The notes below the pieces were generated by a model, which had not been told where the DNA came from, searched no databases, and saw nothing but the letters and a program-made list of their open reading frames with translations. A stretch of DNA of 64,000 bases from Vampirovibrio sp. (GTDB lineage: Bacteria > Cyanobacteriota > Vampirovibrionia > Vampirovibrionales > JAJTHC01). Of the stretch, positions 35,714 through 43,981 are shown one piece after another. Made by a program: the position numbers and the translations under genes. The stretch covers positions 602,045-666,044 of the forward strand of contig JACEUU010000002.1 of NCBI GenBank assembly GCA_024998755.1, written 5' to 3'. The first letter of the stretch is position 1. Each line of letters starts with the position of its first letter.

Positions 35714-36721
35714 ATGTCTATTTCTCAAATGAATTTAAATGTAGCTAATGATGCGTACGGCGTGAAAGAAGCTAAGAGAAAAACTCCTGCCAATGTGCAA
35801 CCACGGGAAGAAGCCACTGCTACCCTTAACCCTTCAACGCCTGATACGGTTGAGCTTTCGCTTAAAAAAGACGATGCTTCCGCCACACCCCCTTCTGCAG
35901 ATGGGTCAACACCTCCTGCTAAAGCTCCGTTTCCTGTAGTGCCTGTAGCCATTGGTGGTGTTGTCGGTGCTGGTGCCGGTGCAGCTGTTGGTCATGGTTT
36001 CTTCGGTGAAGAGGCTAAAGATGATGGAAAAGCAGATTTAGATGACGGTAAATTCAAACCCAAAGGCGATGATTATAAAGTAACGGGTAAAGAATCCGTT
36101 GAACACAAAGGGTTCACTTACAAAGTTAAGTTAGATTCTGATAACAAGGCCACTATTGATACTATTACAGGTACAATTAAAGGTGACACTATTGACTACG
36201 CTTACAGTAAAAGTGGTTCAGACGCTGTTTTGACCAGAAAAATTGACGCAGCTGATCCTCTCATTTCAAGATTAATTCCCACTGGAGCGGCTGGTACAAC
36301 ACCTCCAGTTGCTGTTGACTACCATGTAGAAGTAAAAGGTGATGTTTTTACCTTGAAACCAGCTGTGGCTGCTAACAGTTCGCATCCGGAGTATAAAGGT
36401 ACGATTAAAGACTGTGCATTAACATTAACAACTGCTGCTGAAGCTGGTAAGCCTCTATTGGAGCAAAATATTCTTGACGATGTTAAAGCCACCTTAACCA
36501 ATCTTAAACTGGGCGAAGCTCATAAAGAATTTAAAGCGTTTTCACCAGCCAAACTGGGTGATATGATTCATATGAAAGAAGCTGGTGGCTTATTTGGAAA
36601 AGAAGTTGGGTTACCACTGTTTCTTGGTGCTGGACTGATCGGTGCTGCCGGTGCGGCGGCTGGTTGGTTCTTCGGTAAGAAGAAACCTGAACCTACCCCA
36701 GAGGCTCCGCCAGCAAGCTAG
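35714..36721 (+). CDS. Hypothetical two-segment membrane protein, 335 residues
   Basis: Not recognised. Layout: Thr/Pro/Ala-rich disordered leader (residues 1-75), a glycine/alanine-rich segment (VPVAIGGVVGAGAGAAVGHG), a 200-residue polar beta-rich region of imperfect DYKVTGKESVEHKGFTYKV-like strands, then a second glycine-rich helix (LFLGAGLIGAAGAAAGWFFG) and a short Lys/Pro tail. I start at ATG 35714, which has GAGGA upstream. The beta-rich loop between two membrane helices would lie on one side of the membrane. It shares the PFP-plus-glycine-helix layout with the metallophosphoesterase at 1855. Confidence 0.65.
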   Translation: MSISQMNLNVANDAYGVKEAKRKTPANVQPREEATATLNPSTPDTVELSLKKDDASATPPSADGSTPPAKAPFPVVPVAIGGVVGAGAGAAVGHGFFGEEAKDDGKADLDDGKFKPKGDDYKVTGKESVEHKGFTYKVKLDSDNKATIDTITGTIKGDTIDYAYSKSGSDAVLTRKIDAADPLISRLIPTGAAGTTPPVAVDYHVEVKGDVFTLKPAVAANSSHPEYKGTIKDCALTLTTAAEAGKPLLEQNILDDVKATLTNLKLGEAHKEFKAFSPAKLGDMIHMKEAGGLFGKEVGLPLFLGAGLIGAAGAAAGWFFGKKKPEPTPEAPPAS

Positions 36722-36816
36722 TTTTTTCTCTCTTCTATTTTAATCTTTTGAAATAACTAAAACCATACCTTCCGCCCCGTTGCCTTCAAACCGCACAGGG
36801 GCGGTCGGTTTTTATA

Positions 36817-37076
36817 CCCATTAAACGATTAAATACCCTACCAACCAGTAGGAACGACCATCGCGTTTGCTCTGCAGTCGTCGATGCGTTCCGTCCACCG
36901 AAGGGGCAAAAAGAACATCCCCTCGTCAATGCCCTTGTGGCATAGAGGGGTGGCTTTTTGGGGGGTGTTAGGGGCTTGCCCCTGACTTTGCGGGGGGTGT
37001 CAGGGGGTTGCCAAACTGCAACCCCCTGACAAACCAACCAGCTAAAGCTAGGAATGACATTTAATCGTTTAATGGG
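36817..37076. repeat. IS630-related MITE B, both ends intact
   Basis: 260 bp flanked by TA on both sides. The terminal inverted repeats read TACCCATTAAACGATTAAAT from each end, including the TA. The interior is largely self-complementary and shares CGACGACTGCAGAGCAAACG (inverted) with copies A and C. It lies directly downstream of miaB. The 107-residue track ORF here is a shadow. Confidence 0.85.
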
Positions 37077-37092
37077 TATAAAACTAAAAGTT

Positions 37093-38511
37093 TTAAGGCC
37101 TATACACACCCATCAATGAAAACGCATAGGCTTCCGTAATGTGAACTTGTATCAACTGCCCCACCAACCCAGCGTGCGGTTGCGGTGCATCAAAATTGAC
37201 CACCTTATTACTACGGGTTCTACCCGTCAACCTGTTGGCGTTCCGCTTACTAGCCCCTTCCACCAACACTTCCACGGTTTGCCCTTCATAAGGCATATTG
37301 TGGGCTAACGCCTGCTTGGTAATAGCGGCATTCAAGGTTTGAAGACGTTCTTGCTTTACTTCATCAGCAATGGCTTCGTCCAACTTCCTGTTTTCCCAAA
37401 CGCCTGCTGGGGTTTGTTTTCTAGCGGAATAAGCTGCCGTATTGGCATAATAAATGCCTGACCGAGCCACGGAAAAAACGGTTTTCATAAACTGTTCATC
37501 CGTTTCACCGGGGAAGCCCACAATATAATCGCCCGAAAGTGCCACGTTGGGGATTTTGGCGTGAATTTTATCGCTCAACCGGAAATAATCATCCGCCGTA
37601 TAGCCTCGCTTCATCCGCTCCAGCACGGTATCATCGCCTGATTGCATGGGGATATGGATGTATTCCATCACCTTGGGTAAATTGGCAATGGCATCAATAA
37701 TTTTATCGCTCAAATCCAGCGGGTGCGATGTCATAAATCGAATGCGTTCAATACCTTCAACTTCGTTAAGCAGTTCAAATAAATCTGCCAAGTCAAAATG
37801 CCTATCGTTAAAATCTTGCCCATAGGCATCAACGGTTTGCCCTAATAAGGTAATTTCTTTATAGCCTTGTTCTGCCAAGCGTTGCACTTCCGCTAAAACG
37901 GATTCTGGCGAACGAGAAATTTGCCGCCCCCTAGTGTAAGGTACGACGCAATAAGTGCAAAAATAATCACACCCTTCAATAATGGTAACCCATGCGGAAA
38001 CCCCATTATCTTGCCGAATTTGCGTAACGTCGTCAAAATAGTCAAAAGTGCTACGGTCTTTTTGTTTATCCACCGCTAAAATGTGTTGCTCGTTTTCGTC
38101 AAATGCCCGCCGTACTAATTGCGGTAGCTGATGAATATTCTGCGTACCAAACACCATATCCACATAATTAGCACGGTCAAAAACAGCCCCTGCCGTTTGT
38201 TGAGCCACACACCCTGCCATCGCAATTTTCATGTGCGGACGCTTCTTTTTCAGTTGAGCCCATCGCCCTAAATAGCTATACGCCTTATCTTCGGCACTAC
38301 CTCGAATTTGACAGGTGTTGATAATGAGCAAATCTGCCTCGGTCGGCTCGGGGGTTGCAGTAAAGCCTTCCCGTTGCAGTAAGCCTAGCATTAGCTCACT
38401 ATCTGCTTCATTCATTTGGCACCCTTGGGTTTCAATAAACACAAGACGTTCTTGCGTTTCAGTGGGTGTTTGTTTTGCTAAGGCTGGTGTTGTAGTCGTA
38501 GACATCATCAT
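37093..38511 (-). CDS. miaB: tRNA-2-methylthio-N6-dimethylallyladenosine synthase
   Basis: MiaB adds the methylthio group to i6A37 of tRNAs. The N-terminal Fe-S cysteines lie in QGCQMNEADSE, NTCQIRG and GCVAQQ; the radical-SAM cluster site is CDYFCTYCVVPYTRG; a TRAM domain ends the protein. I start at the triple ATG at 38511 (472 residues); the longer track frame would overlap accA. It is on the same strand as accD-accA and follows 31 bp after accA. Confidence 0.93.
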   Translation of the reverse strand: MMMSTTTTPALAKQTPTETQERLVFIETQGCQMNEADSELMLGLLQREGFTATPEPTEADLLIINTCQIRGSAEDKAYSYLGRWAQLKKKRPHMKIAMAGCVAQQTAGAVFDRANYVDMVFGTQNIHQLPQLVRRAFDENEQHILAVDKQKDRSTFDYFDDVTQIRQDNGVSAWVTIIEGCDYFCTYCVVPYTRGRQISRSPESVLAEVQRLAEQGYKEITLLGQTVDAYGQDFNDRHFDLADLFELLNEVEGIERIRFMTSHPLDLSDKIIDAIANLPKVMEYIHIPMQSGDDTVLERMKRGYTADDYFRLSDKIHAKIPNVALSGDYIVGFPGETDEQFMKTVFSVARSGIYYANTAAYSARKQTPAGVWENRKLDEAIADEVKQERLQTLNAAITKQALAHNMPYEGQTVEVLVEGASKRNANRLTGRTRSNKVVNFDAPQPHAGLVGQLIQVHITEAYAFSLMGVYRP

Positions 38512-38542
38512 GTGAAAAGCCGTGTCCTTTGGTTGTTTATTG

Positions 38543-39535
38543 TTACTTTTCCGTAAAAGCCCCAATAGAGCGATATTTTTCGTAGCGTTGGTTTTTGAGT
38601 GCTTCAGCGGAATAATCTTTAAACGTGGCTAAACCGATTTTTAACTGCTTGGCAATTGCTTCAAATGCAGATGCCGTATCATAATGGCTCCCCCCTTGCG
38701 GTTCGGGGATAATAGCATCACAAATGCCAAAGGTTGTTAAATCTTGAGCCGTAATTTTTAGGGCTTCTGCTGCTTGGGTGGCAAAACTAGCCGACCGCCA
38801 CAAAATTGACGCACACCCTTCTGGGGAAATAACCGTATATTGAGCGTGTTCTAACATATAAATATGGTTAGCTACCCCAATACCCAACGCTCCGCCAGAA
38901 CTGGCTTCACCCATGACGACGGAAAAAATGGGTACGTTCATGCGTGCCATTTCCCGAATATTTAACGCAATGGCGTGCCCAATGGCGTGTTGTTCGCCTT
39001 CAATACCAGGGTAGGCACCGGGGGTATCAATTAGCGTTAAAATGGGCATGTTAAATTTATTGGCGTGTTCAAATAACCGCAGTGCTTTACGGTAGCCTTC
39101 AGGGTTCGCCATACCGAAGTTGTGAACGAGGTTTTCCTTCATACCCCGCCCTTTTTGCGTGCCAACCACCATCATTGGTTGCCCTTCAAATTCAATAATA
39201 CCGCCTACAATGGCTCTGTCATCGGCACCCGCACGGTCGCCATGTAGTTCTATCCAACAATCTGGGGAAAGGGCTTGAATTACTTCCAAGGTATTGGGGC
39301 GTTGAGGATGCCGTGCAATTTGCAAGCGTTGGGCAGGTAATAAATTACCGTAAACTTCTTGGCGTAACGATTCCGCCTGTTGTTGGAGGGTTTGCAATTG
39401 GTTAGAAATACCTTCGGAATTATTTTGTGCGGTGGCAAGGGCTTCAATTTGTTTTTGAAGGGCAATCAGCGGTTTTTCAAAATCAAGTGGCTGAATTTTT
39501 TCAGGAGAAACGGCTGAAGGGGTACTCATCATCAT
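38543..39535 (-). CDS. accA: Acetyl-CoA carboxylase carboxyltransferase subunit alpha
   Basis: AccA and AccD form the carboxyltransferase making malonyl-CoA for fatty acids. The motifs include HGDRAGADDRAIVGG, PEGYRKALRLFEHA, IDTPGAYPGIEGE and GEASSGGALGIGVA. Start is a triple ATG. The gene lies 15 bp after accD; the compact accD-accA order points to one transcript with balanced subunits. Length 330 is normal. Confidence 0.95.
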   Translation of the reverse strand: MMMSTPSAVSPEKIQPLDFEKPLIALQKQIEALATAQNNSEGISNQLQTLQQQAESLRQEVYGNLLPAQRLQIARHPQRPNTLEVIQALSPDCWIELHGDRAGADDRAIVGGIIEFEGQPMMVVGTQKGRGMKENLVHNFGMANPEGYRKALRLFEHANKFNMPILTLIDTPGAYPGIEGEQHAIGHAIALNIREMARMNVPIFSVVMGEASSGGALGIGVANHIYMLEHAQYTVISPEGCASILWRSASFATQAAEALKITAQDLTTFGICDAIIPEPQGGSHYDTASAFEAIAKQLKIGLATFKDYSAEALKNQRYEKYRSIGAFTEK

Positions 39536-39550
39536 GGAAGATTCTCTTTT

Positions 39551-40540
39551 CTAATGGTTATGAGCCAAGGCCGGCTGTTTATGAAGCGCTATTTCGGCTT
39601 GTAATACGGTATCAGGCACGGTTAAACCGAGCTGTTGATAAGCTTGAGAGTGTGCTAACTTGCCCGAACTGGTGTTATGTAACCGTAAAAGCAAGCCCAT
39701 TTCCGTTTTGATTTCTGAACGTTTTAACACTCTATCCACTTGCCCATATTTTTGCAAATAGCCCGCCGTTTGGAAATCTGCAGGGAGTTTTTGATGGATG
39801 GTTTGTTCAATAACCCGTCTGCCCGCAAAACCAATTCTAGCCCCTTCTTCGGCAATAATAATATCGCCCAGCGTGCCGTAGCTAGCAGTAACACCCCCGA
39901 ACGTCGGTTCGGTTAACAGGGTTAAATAAAGTAAGCCAGCATCATGAAGGCGTGCCAATGCGGCTGAAGTTTTAACCATTTGCATAAGTGAAAACATCCC
40001 TTCTTGCATTCTAGCCCCACCGGATGCGGTAACCACGCAAACAGGCACATTCAAAGCAATGGCTTGTTCAATAGCCCGAGTAATTTTTTCGCCCACAACA
40101 GACCCCATAGAACCGCCCATGTAGGCAAAATCCATCACAGCAAGTGCGATCGGTTGCTCATTAATAGCACCTAAGCCGGTTATAACGGCATCATTTAACT
40201 TGGATTTACGTTGGGCGTCCGCAATACGTTTAACGTAGGGTTCAGTATCGGTGAATAGGAGTGGGTCGGTTGCTGTCATACCAGCGTCCCATTCCACAAA
40301 GGTATCGGTTAGTTGGGCAATACGTTGGTATGCACCTATGCGGTTGTGGTAGCCACAAACGGGGCAAACGTCTAAATTGTCTTCTAAATCTTTTTTGGGT
40401 AGGTTGGTGTTGCAGCTAAAGCATTGGTGCCACAGTTTGGCATACTGTTCATCTGCCACCCGATTCATGCCCTCAGCATCTAACTGTTTTTCGGCTTGGG
40501 TATTTTCTTTGCGTTGAGCGAACCAATCTTTTAAAGACAT
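39551..40540 (-). CDS. accD: Acetyl-CoA carboxylase carboxyltransferase subunit beta
   Basis: The N-terminal four-cysteine zinc ribbon is complete (CFSCNTNLPKKDLE and CPVCGYH). The crotonase-like core has FAYMGGSMGSVVGEK, VTASGGARMQEGM and GGVTASYGTLGDI. 329 residues, with a short C-terminal extension after the usual end. It heads the accD-accA-miaB cluster on the minus strand. Confidence 0.95.
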   Translation of the reverse strand: MSLKDWFAQRKENTQAEKQLDAEGMNRVADEQYAKLWHQCFSCNTNLPKKDLEDNLDVCPVCGYHNRIGAYQRIAQLTDTFVEWDAGMTATDPLLFTDTEPYVKRIADAQRKSKLNDAVITGLGAINEQPIALAVMDFAYMGGSMGSVVGEKITRAIEQAIALNVPVCVVTASGGARMQEGMFSLMQMVKTSAALARLHDAGLLYLTLLTEPTFGGVTASYGTLGDIIIAEEGARIGFAGRRVIEQTIHQKLPADFQTAGYLQKYGQVDRVLKRSEIKTEMGLLLRLHNTSSGKLAHSQAYQQLGLTVPDTVLQAEIALHKQPALAHNH

Positions 40541-40642
40541 GAGGTCTGTTTCCTTTCTTTAAAAAGGGCTAATATTATACCCCTTTACAGTAGCACTAAC
40601 AAAGCCGAATGAAAAGAGGGAGTGGTGTTGGTTATTGAACAA

Positions 40643-41296
40643 TTACAAGCTACGCCATTGGTGGGCATCGGTAGCTTCCGCATCATCAGCTTCTTTGGCT
40701 TGTTCTTCTTCTAAGCTAGACTGTTCATCTTCTTTTGGCCATTCCACTTGCGGTGCTAGGAATATACCCCAACCCGTAGGAATGGTTTTTAGCAAAACCA
40801 CTTGCAATGCTTTCGATTGTTCCCATTCAATAATTACGCCCAATTCAGAAGTGTCAGACACGCATTTCAACACGCCCACTTTTTCAGGATAATCCCAATT
40901 GGCTGTTGCCATTTCAGCAGAAGGCTGCCCTAAAACGGGAGCATCAATGGCGGTAAAATGAACCCGACGGTCTCTGTAAAACGAAAATTCTCGAACGGTT
41001 TGCAATTGCCGAAATAATCCCGGTGAACCTACTTCCAAGTTATAAACAGGGGCTTGTAGTTCGGCGAGTGCTTCAATGGCACAATCTACCAAGCGGGTTA
41101 CTTCTACGCATTGGTCAATTGAAATCCAGAAGGTGCGTCCTTCCACAAATAATTGAACGGCGAGTCTACCAAACGCTTGTTCCACAGTGCAACCTATAGC
41201 GATGTAGGGGGTTTCTTCCAAGCAGGTATCTGCTACAGAGAGCACGGCTTTTTCAAGGCGTTTAATTTGATGAGGGGTTAATAAAGCGGGAGGCAT
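40643..41296 (-). CDS. rimP: Ribosome maturation factor RimP
   Basis: RimP helps 30S subunit assembly. The diagnostic stretch YNLEVGSPGLFRQLQTVREF, the D-rich SIDQCVEVTRLVDCAIE helix and the C-terminal Sm-like strands are visible, but the otherwise common VSSPG reads VGSPG. A Glu/Asp-rich tail of ~25 residues follows. nusA, the usual neighbour, is not adjacent. Confidence 0.78.
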   Translation of the reverse strand: MPPALLTPHQIKRLEKAVLSVADTCLEETPYIAIGCTVEQAFGRLAVQLFVEGRTFWISIDQCVEVTRLVDCAIEALAELQAPVYNLEVGSPGLFRQLQTVREFSFYRDRRVHFTAIDAPVLGQPSAEMATANWDYPEKVGVLKCVSDTSELGVIIEWEQSKALQVVLLKTIPTGWGIFLAPQVEWPKEDEQSSLEEEQAKEADDAEATDAHQWRSL

Positions 41297-41409
41297 CGGT
41301 GAAAGGCATCGTTTCTAAGTGGTTACAGAAAGATAGAGAGTATTGTTGATACGCCCATCATAAACCACCCGCCATGGTTTTTCAATCCCAATGGTCATTG
41401 AGAGTTCTG

Positions 41410-42390
41410 TTACTTGCACGCTTGAGCCAACGAGGCATCTGTTGCGAAGGGTGATTTTTCCGCTACAGCCTCTGTTTTAGCCGATTCTTTTTTCGTTTCA
41501 GTGTGGGTTACTTCCACCGCTTTGTGGGTGGCTTGGTAAGGTAATACAACCCCTGTACGAACGGCATATTCGTTTCGCATGGTGGCTAGTTGGCGTTGAA
41601 ACATCGCAATATCTTCGTTTGAGGTGCCATCGGCGATAGCTGCTTCTTTCAACCGAACCGCAGAAATCAGCAATTCAAAGGCCAAAGGTTCATGGTGTTC
41701 TTGCCATAAAATCAACCCTAAATTGTAGCGGGCAGGGGTAAAGTTAGGTTGTTGGGCTAACACTTTGCAGAATGCCTGTTTCGCCTTGCCTTCTTTGTGT
41801 AATAAATGCAAAGCGTGTCCATACCCCCACCAAGCAGAAACATCTGTATCATTCAATTTAATCGCTTTGCTGAAGTAATATAACGCCCACCGCAAACACC
41901 ATTGAGATTCTTCAACTTTACCCCTATTGTAAGCCTGTTGGTAAAAATCAAAGTATAGCTGACCTAAATCATGCAAAGCCCCCACATCTTTAGGAGCCCA
42001 TTCCAATACGGAACGGTATTCCCGAATAGCATCGTTGGGGCGATGTTGTGCTACTAACAGACGGGCGAAATTAAATCGGTAAACCCGTGCTGAAGGATTG
42101 AGCCGAAGCCCTATACGATATTCACAAATGGCTTTTTCGGGTTGTTTTTGCTGATGATATTGCGTGGCTAGCTGAAAATGAAACAAGGCTTCTTTGGGGT
42201 GTTGGGTAACGGCGGCTTCTAGCAAAGCTAAGGCTTTTCTGGGTTGGTGTTGGGCAATGGCAGCTTCAACGGCTTTTTCTGTGCGGAAGGCGTCTATTTT
42301 AGCTTGAATATCATCTGCAAAAAGCCACAACACATAGCCTACTATTAGTAGGAATAGCACGATCATTAATTGTATCAGTTTGTTTAACAC
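41410..42390 (-). CDS. TPR-repeat protein with N-terminal membrane anchor
   Basis: An N-terminal hydrophobic helix (LIQLMIVLFLLIVGYVLWLF) anchors the protein. At least four tetratricopeptide units follow (ALALLEAAVTQHPKEALFHF, AICEYRIGLRLNPSARVYRF, DVGALHDLGQLYFDFYQQAY, KAFCKVLAQQPNFTPARYNL). TPRs mediate protein assembly; the partner is unknown. The C-terminus is Lys/Glu/Ala-rich and disordered. Confidence 0.8.
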   Translation of the reverse strand: MLNKLIQLMIVLFLLIVGYVLWLFADDIQAKIDAFRTEKAVEAAIAQHQPRKALALLEAAVTQHPKEALFHFQLATQYHQQKQPEKAICEYRIGLRLNPSARVYRFNFARLLVAQHRPNDAIREYRSVLEWAPKDVGALHDLGQLYFDFYQQAYNRGKVEESQWCLRWALYYFSKAIKLNDTDVSAWWGYGHALHLLHKEGKAKQAFCKVLAQQPNFTPARYNLGLILWQEHHEPLAFELLISAVRLKEAAIADGTSNEDIAMFQRQLATMRNEYAVRTGVVLPYQATHKAVEVTHTETKKESAKTEAVAEKSPFATDASLAQACK

Positions 42391-42480
42391 GCGAAGAAGA
42401 TATCCTCAACTTGCCCCATTATCTCTCTACTTTACTACTAGAGAATAAGGTAAAATTTAAACGCTTTACCAATTAAGCCT

Positions 42481-43404
42481 TTAAAACCAATCAAATGGTG
42501 AAGTACCCACCCCAGCATCTGCCACCGCTTCTTGAGGTGGCAAGGTGATAGCCACTTCGGGTTGATTTGCTTCTTTCTTCGCTTTTTTTCTCTTGCGGAC
42601 TGGTTTTTCTGGTAATGCCAACAAGTTTAATTGTTCCGTTTCAGCAGGAGCAATGCCACAAATCGTGCCAAACGGGCAATAACTATCAGGGCAAGTGGCG
42701 GGTAAGTCAAACCGTTGTTCCGCCAACATAGCCGTTAAAACGTTCGCTAAATCTGCTTTGGTTTGCCTATGCTGAGCTTCAGAATAAATAACTTCATATA
42801 ACCGAACGGCTTGCTTTCGCTTCGGTTTTACTTCCACATAAACAAAGCCTAGTTGGTCAAAGCTCATGGTGGCAGGCATCCCCAGTTGATGCCGTGCTTC
42901 CCAAATGGCGTACAAATAAAGACGTGTTTGCCAAGCCTGCTTAAAATCTGCAGGTACGGCTGTACCCGTTTTCCAATCTACCACCCAATAAAAAGGCTGT
43001 TTAACAGGGGTGTTAACGACCGTTTCTACCAGTCTATCCACCCTACCCGTCAGCCAAATAACCGGTTGGGGTTCACTCTTAACTTCGATGGAAAACGGAA
43101 TGTTAAAGCTCCATTCGTTGGCTACTACTTTGGCTTGAGCTAAGCTATTAGCTTCCAACGCCAAATAGGTTTCCTGAATATCTTGCCGAACTTCGGTTAA
43201 AATAGGTTCCAGTGGTAGGTTTCTAGCTTGGTAATCCATCAACTTGTGGACTGCTTTACCCAGTTCAAAGTTTTTTTGCGTAGTCAGCCATTGCGTCTTT
43301 AGTACGCTTTTATAGTGGAACTGCTTTTTGCATTTGTCCCATTCCTTCAATTGGCTAGTAGAAACTAGCCATGGTTTTTCAGCAGTAGCAACAATTTTTT
43401 CCAT
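42481..43404 (-). CDS. PD-(D/E)XK nuclease, Cas4/AddB-like with Fe-S cysteines
   Basis: The nuclease core is visible as VSTSQLKEWDKCKKQFHYK, GRVDRLVE, VVDWKTG (D-x-K) and QTRLYLYA. One cysteine near the N-terminus plus the C-terminal CPDSYCPFGTIC gives the four ligands of the Cas4/AddB-type iron-sulfur cluster. It may act in recombinational repair. There is no CRISPR array, cas gene or helicase partner nearby. I start at ATG 43404 (MEKIVATAEK), which has AGGTA upstream. Confidence 0.82.
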   Translation of the reverse strand: MEKIVATAEKPWLVSTSQLKEWDKCKKQFHYKSVLKTQWLTTQKNFELGKAVHKLMDYQARNLPLEPILTEVRQDIQETYLALEANSLAQAKVVANEWSFNIPFSIEVKSEPQPVIWLTGRVDRLVETVVNTPVKQPFYWVVDWKTGTAVPADFKQAWQTRLYLYAIWEARHQLGMPATMSFDQLGFVYVEVKPKRKQAVRLYEVIYSEAQHRQTKADLANVLTAMLAEQRFDLPATCPDSYCPFGTICGIAPAETEQLNLLALPEKPVRKRKKAKKEANQPEVAITLPPQEAVADAGVGTSPFDWF

Positions 43405-43981
43405 TGAGTACCTGCTACCCCCAAGCTTTAATACCAATAAAGCTAACTTATAATTAAAGAACGGGGACGTACTATCCCGCTTCAACTGAAGGGAAGATAA
43501 GTCGTCGGCGTTCTTTAACTAAAGCGATGATGAAAGTTCTAAATCTGTTGAACAAATGAGTAAAAAATTATTGTTCTAAGGTATTCATGCGTCAAGTTTA
43601 TACACGATACTTTAACCAGTATTCGGTACTTATAACATTAAGACATTATACTAAAAGAACAAAAAACAAGTTAACTTTTGCTACAGTAGCAACGTAAAGA
43701 ACCAGTCGAAATATTTTTTCGGATGCTTTCATGCTTAAAAGCAGTTGATTCTAAACAACAATTCCAATGTGCACGCACTTATGCCATAAAAAATTGTTTA
43801 ACTTTCATTTTCACCCATAACCTTACCACTCCCCTTAATGACACGCAAGAATGAACTCCACCCGTTGGAGGAGTTTTAAACAGCCCTAATTACCCTAAAA
43901 TAAGATGAGTCCTTGATTTAACCCTATTAAAATTATATAAACCTTTTGTTACATTTTTATGAAGATGTTGTTACATACCCC
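43405..43981. other. Gene-free 577 bp AT-rich divergent spacer
   Basis: It separates the divergent nuclease gene and the SpoA-domain gene. It holds an AACTCC...GGAGTTTT hairpin at 43854-43877 that could end a plus-strand RNA, and AT-rich sequence suitable for promoters. I see no coding frame or RNA fold I can name. Confidence 0.5.

Noticed and set aside
36786-37109. 107-residue minus-strand ORF
   Set aside because: It is inside MITE B; composition follows the repeat and there is no start context.
42481-43404. Cas4 and a CRISPR adaptation locus
   Set aside because: The nuclease is Cas4/AddB-like, but no repeat array, cas1 or cas2 is present in the window.
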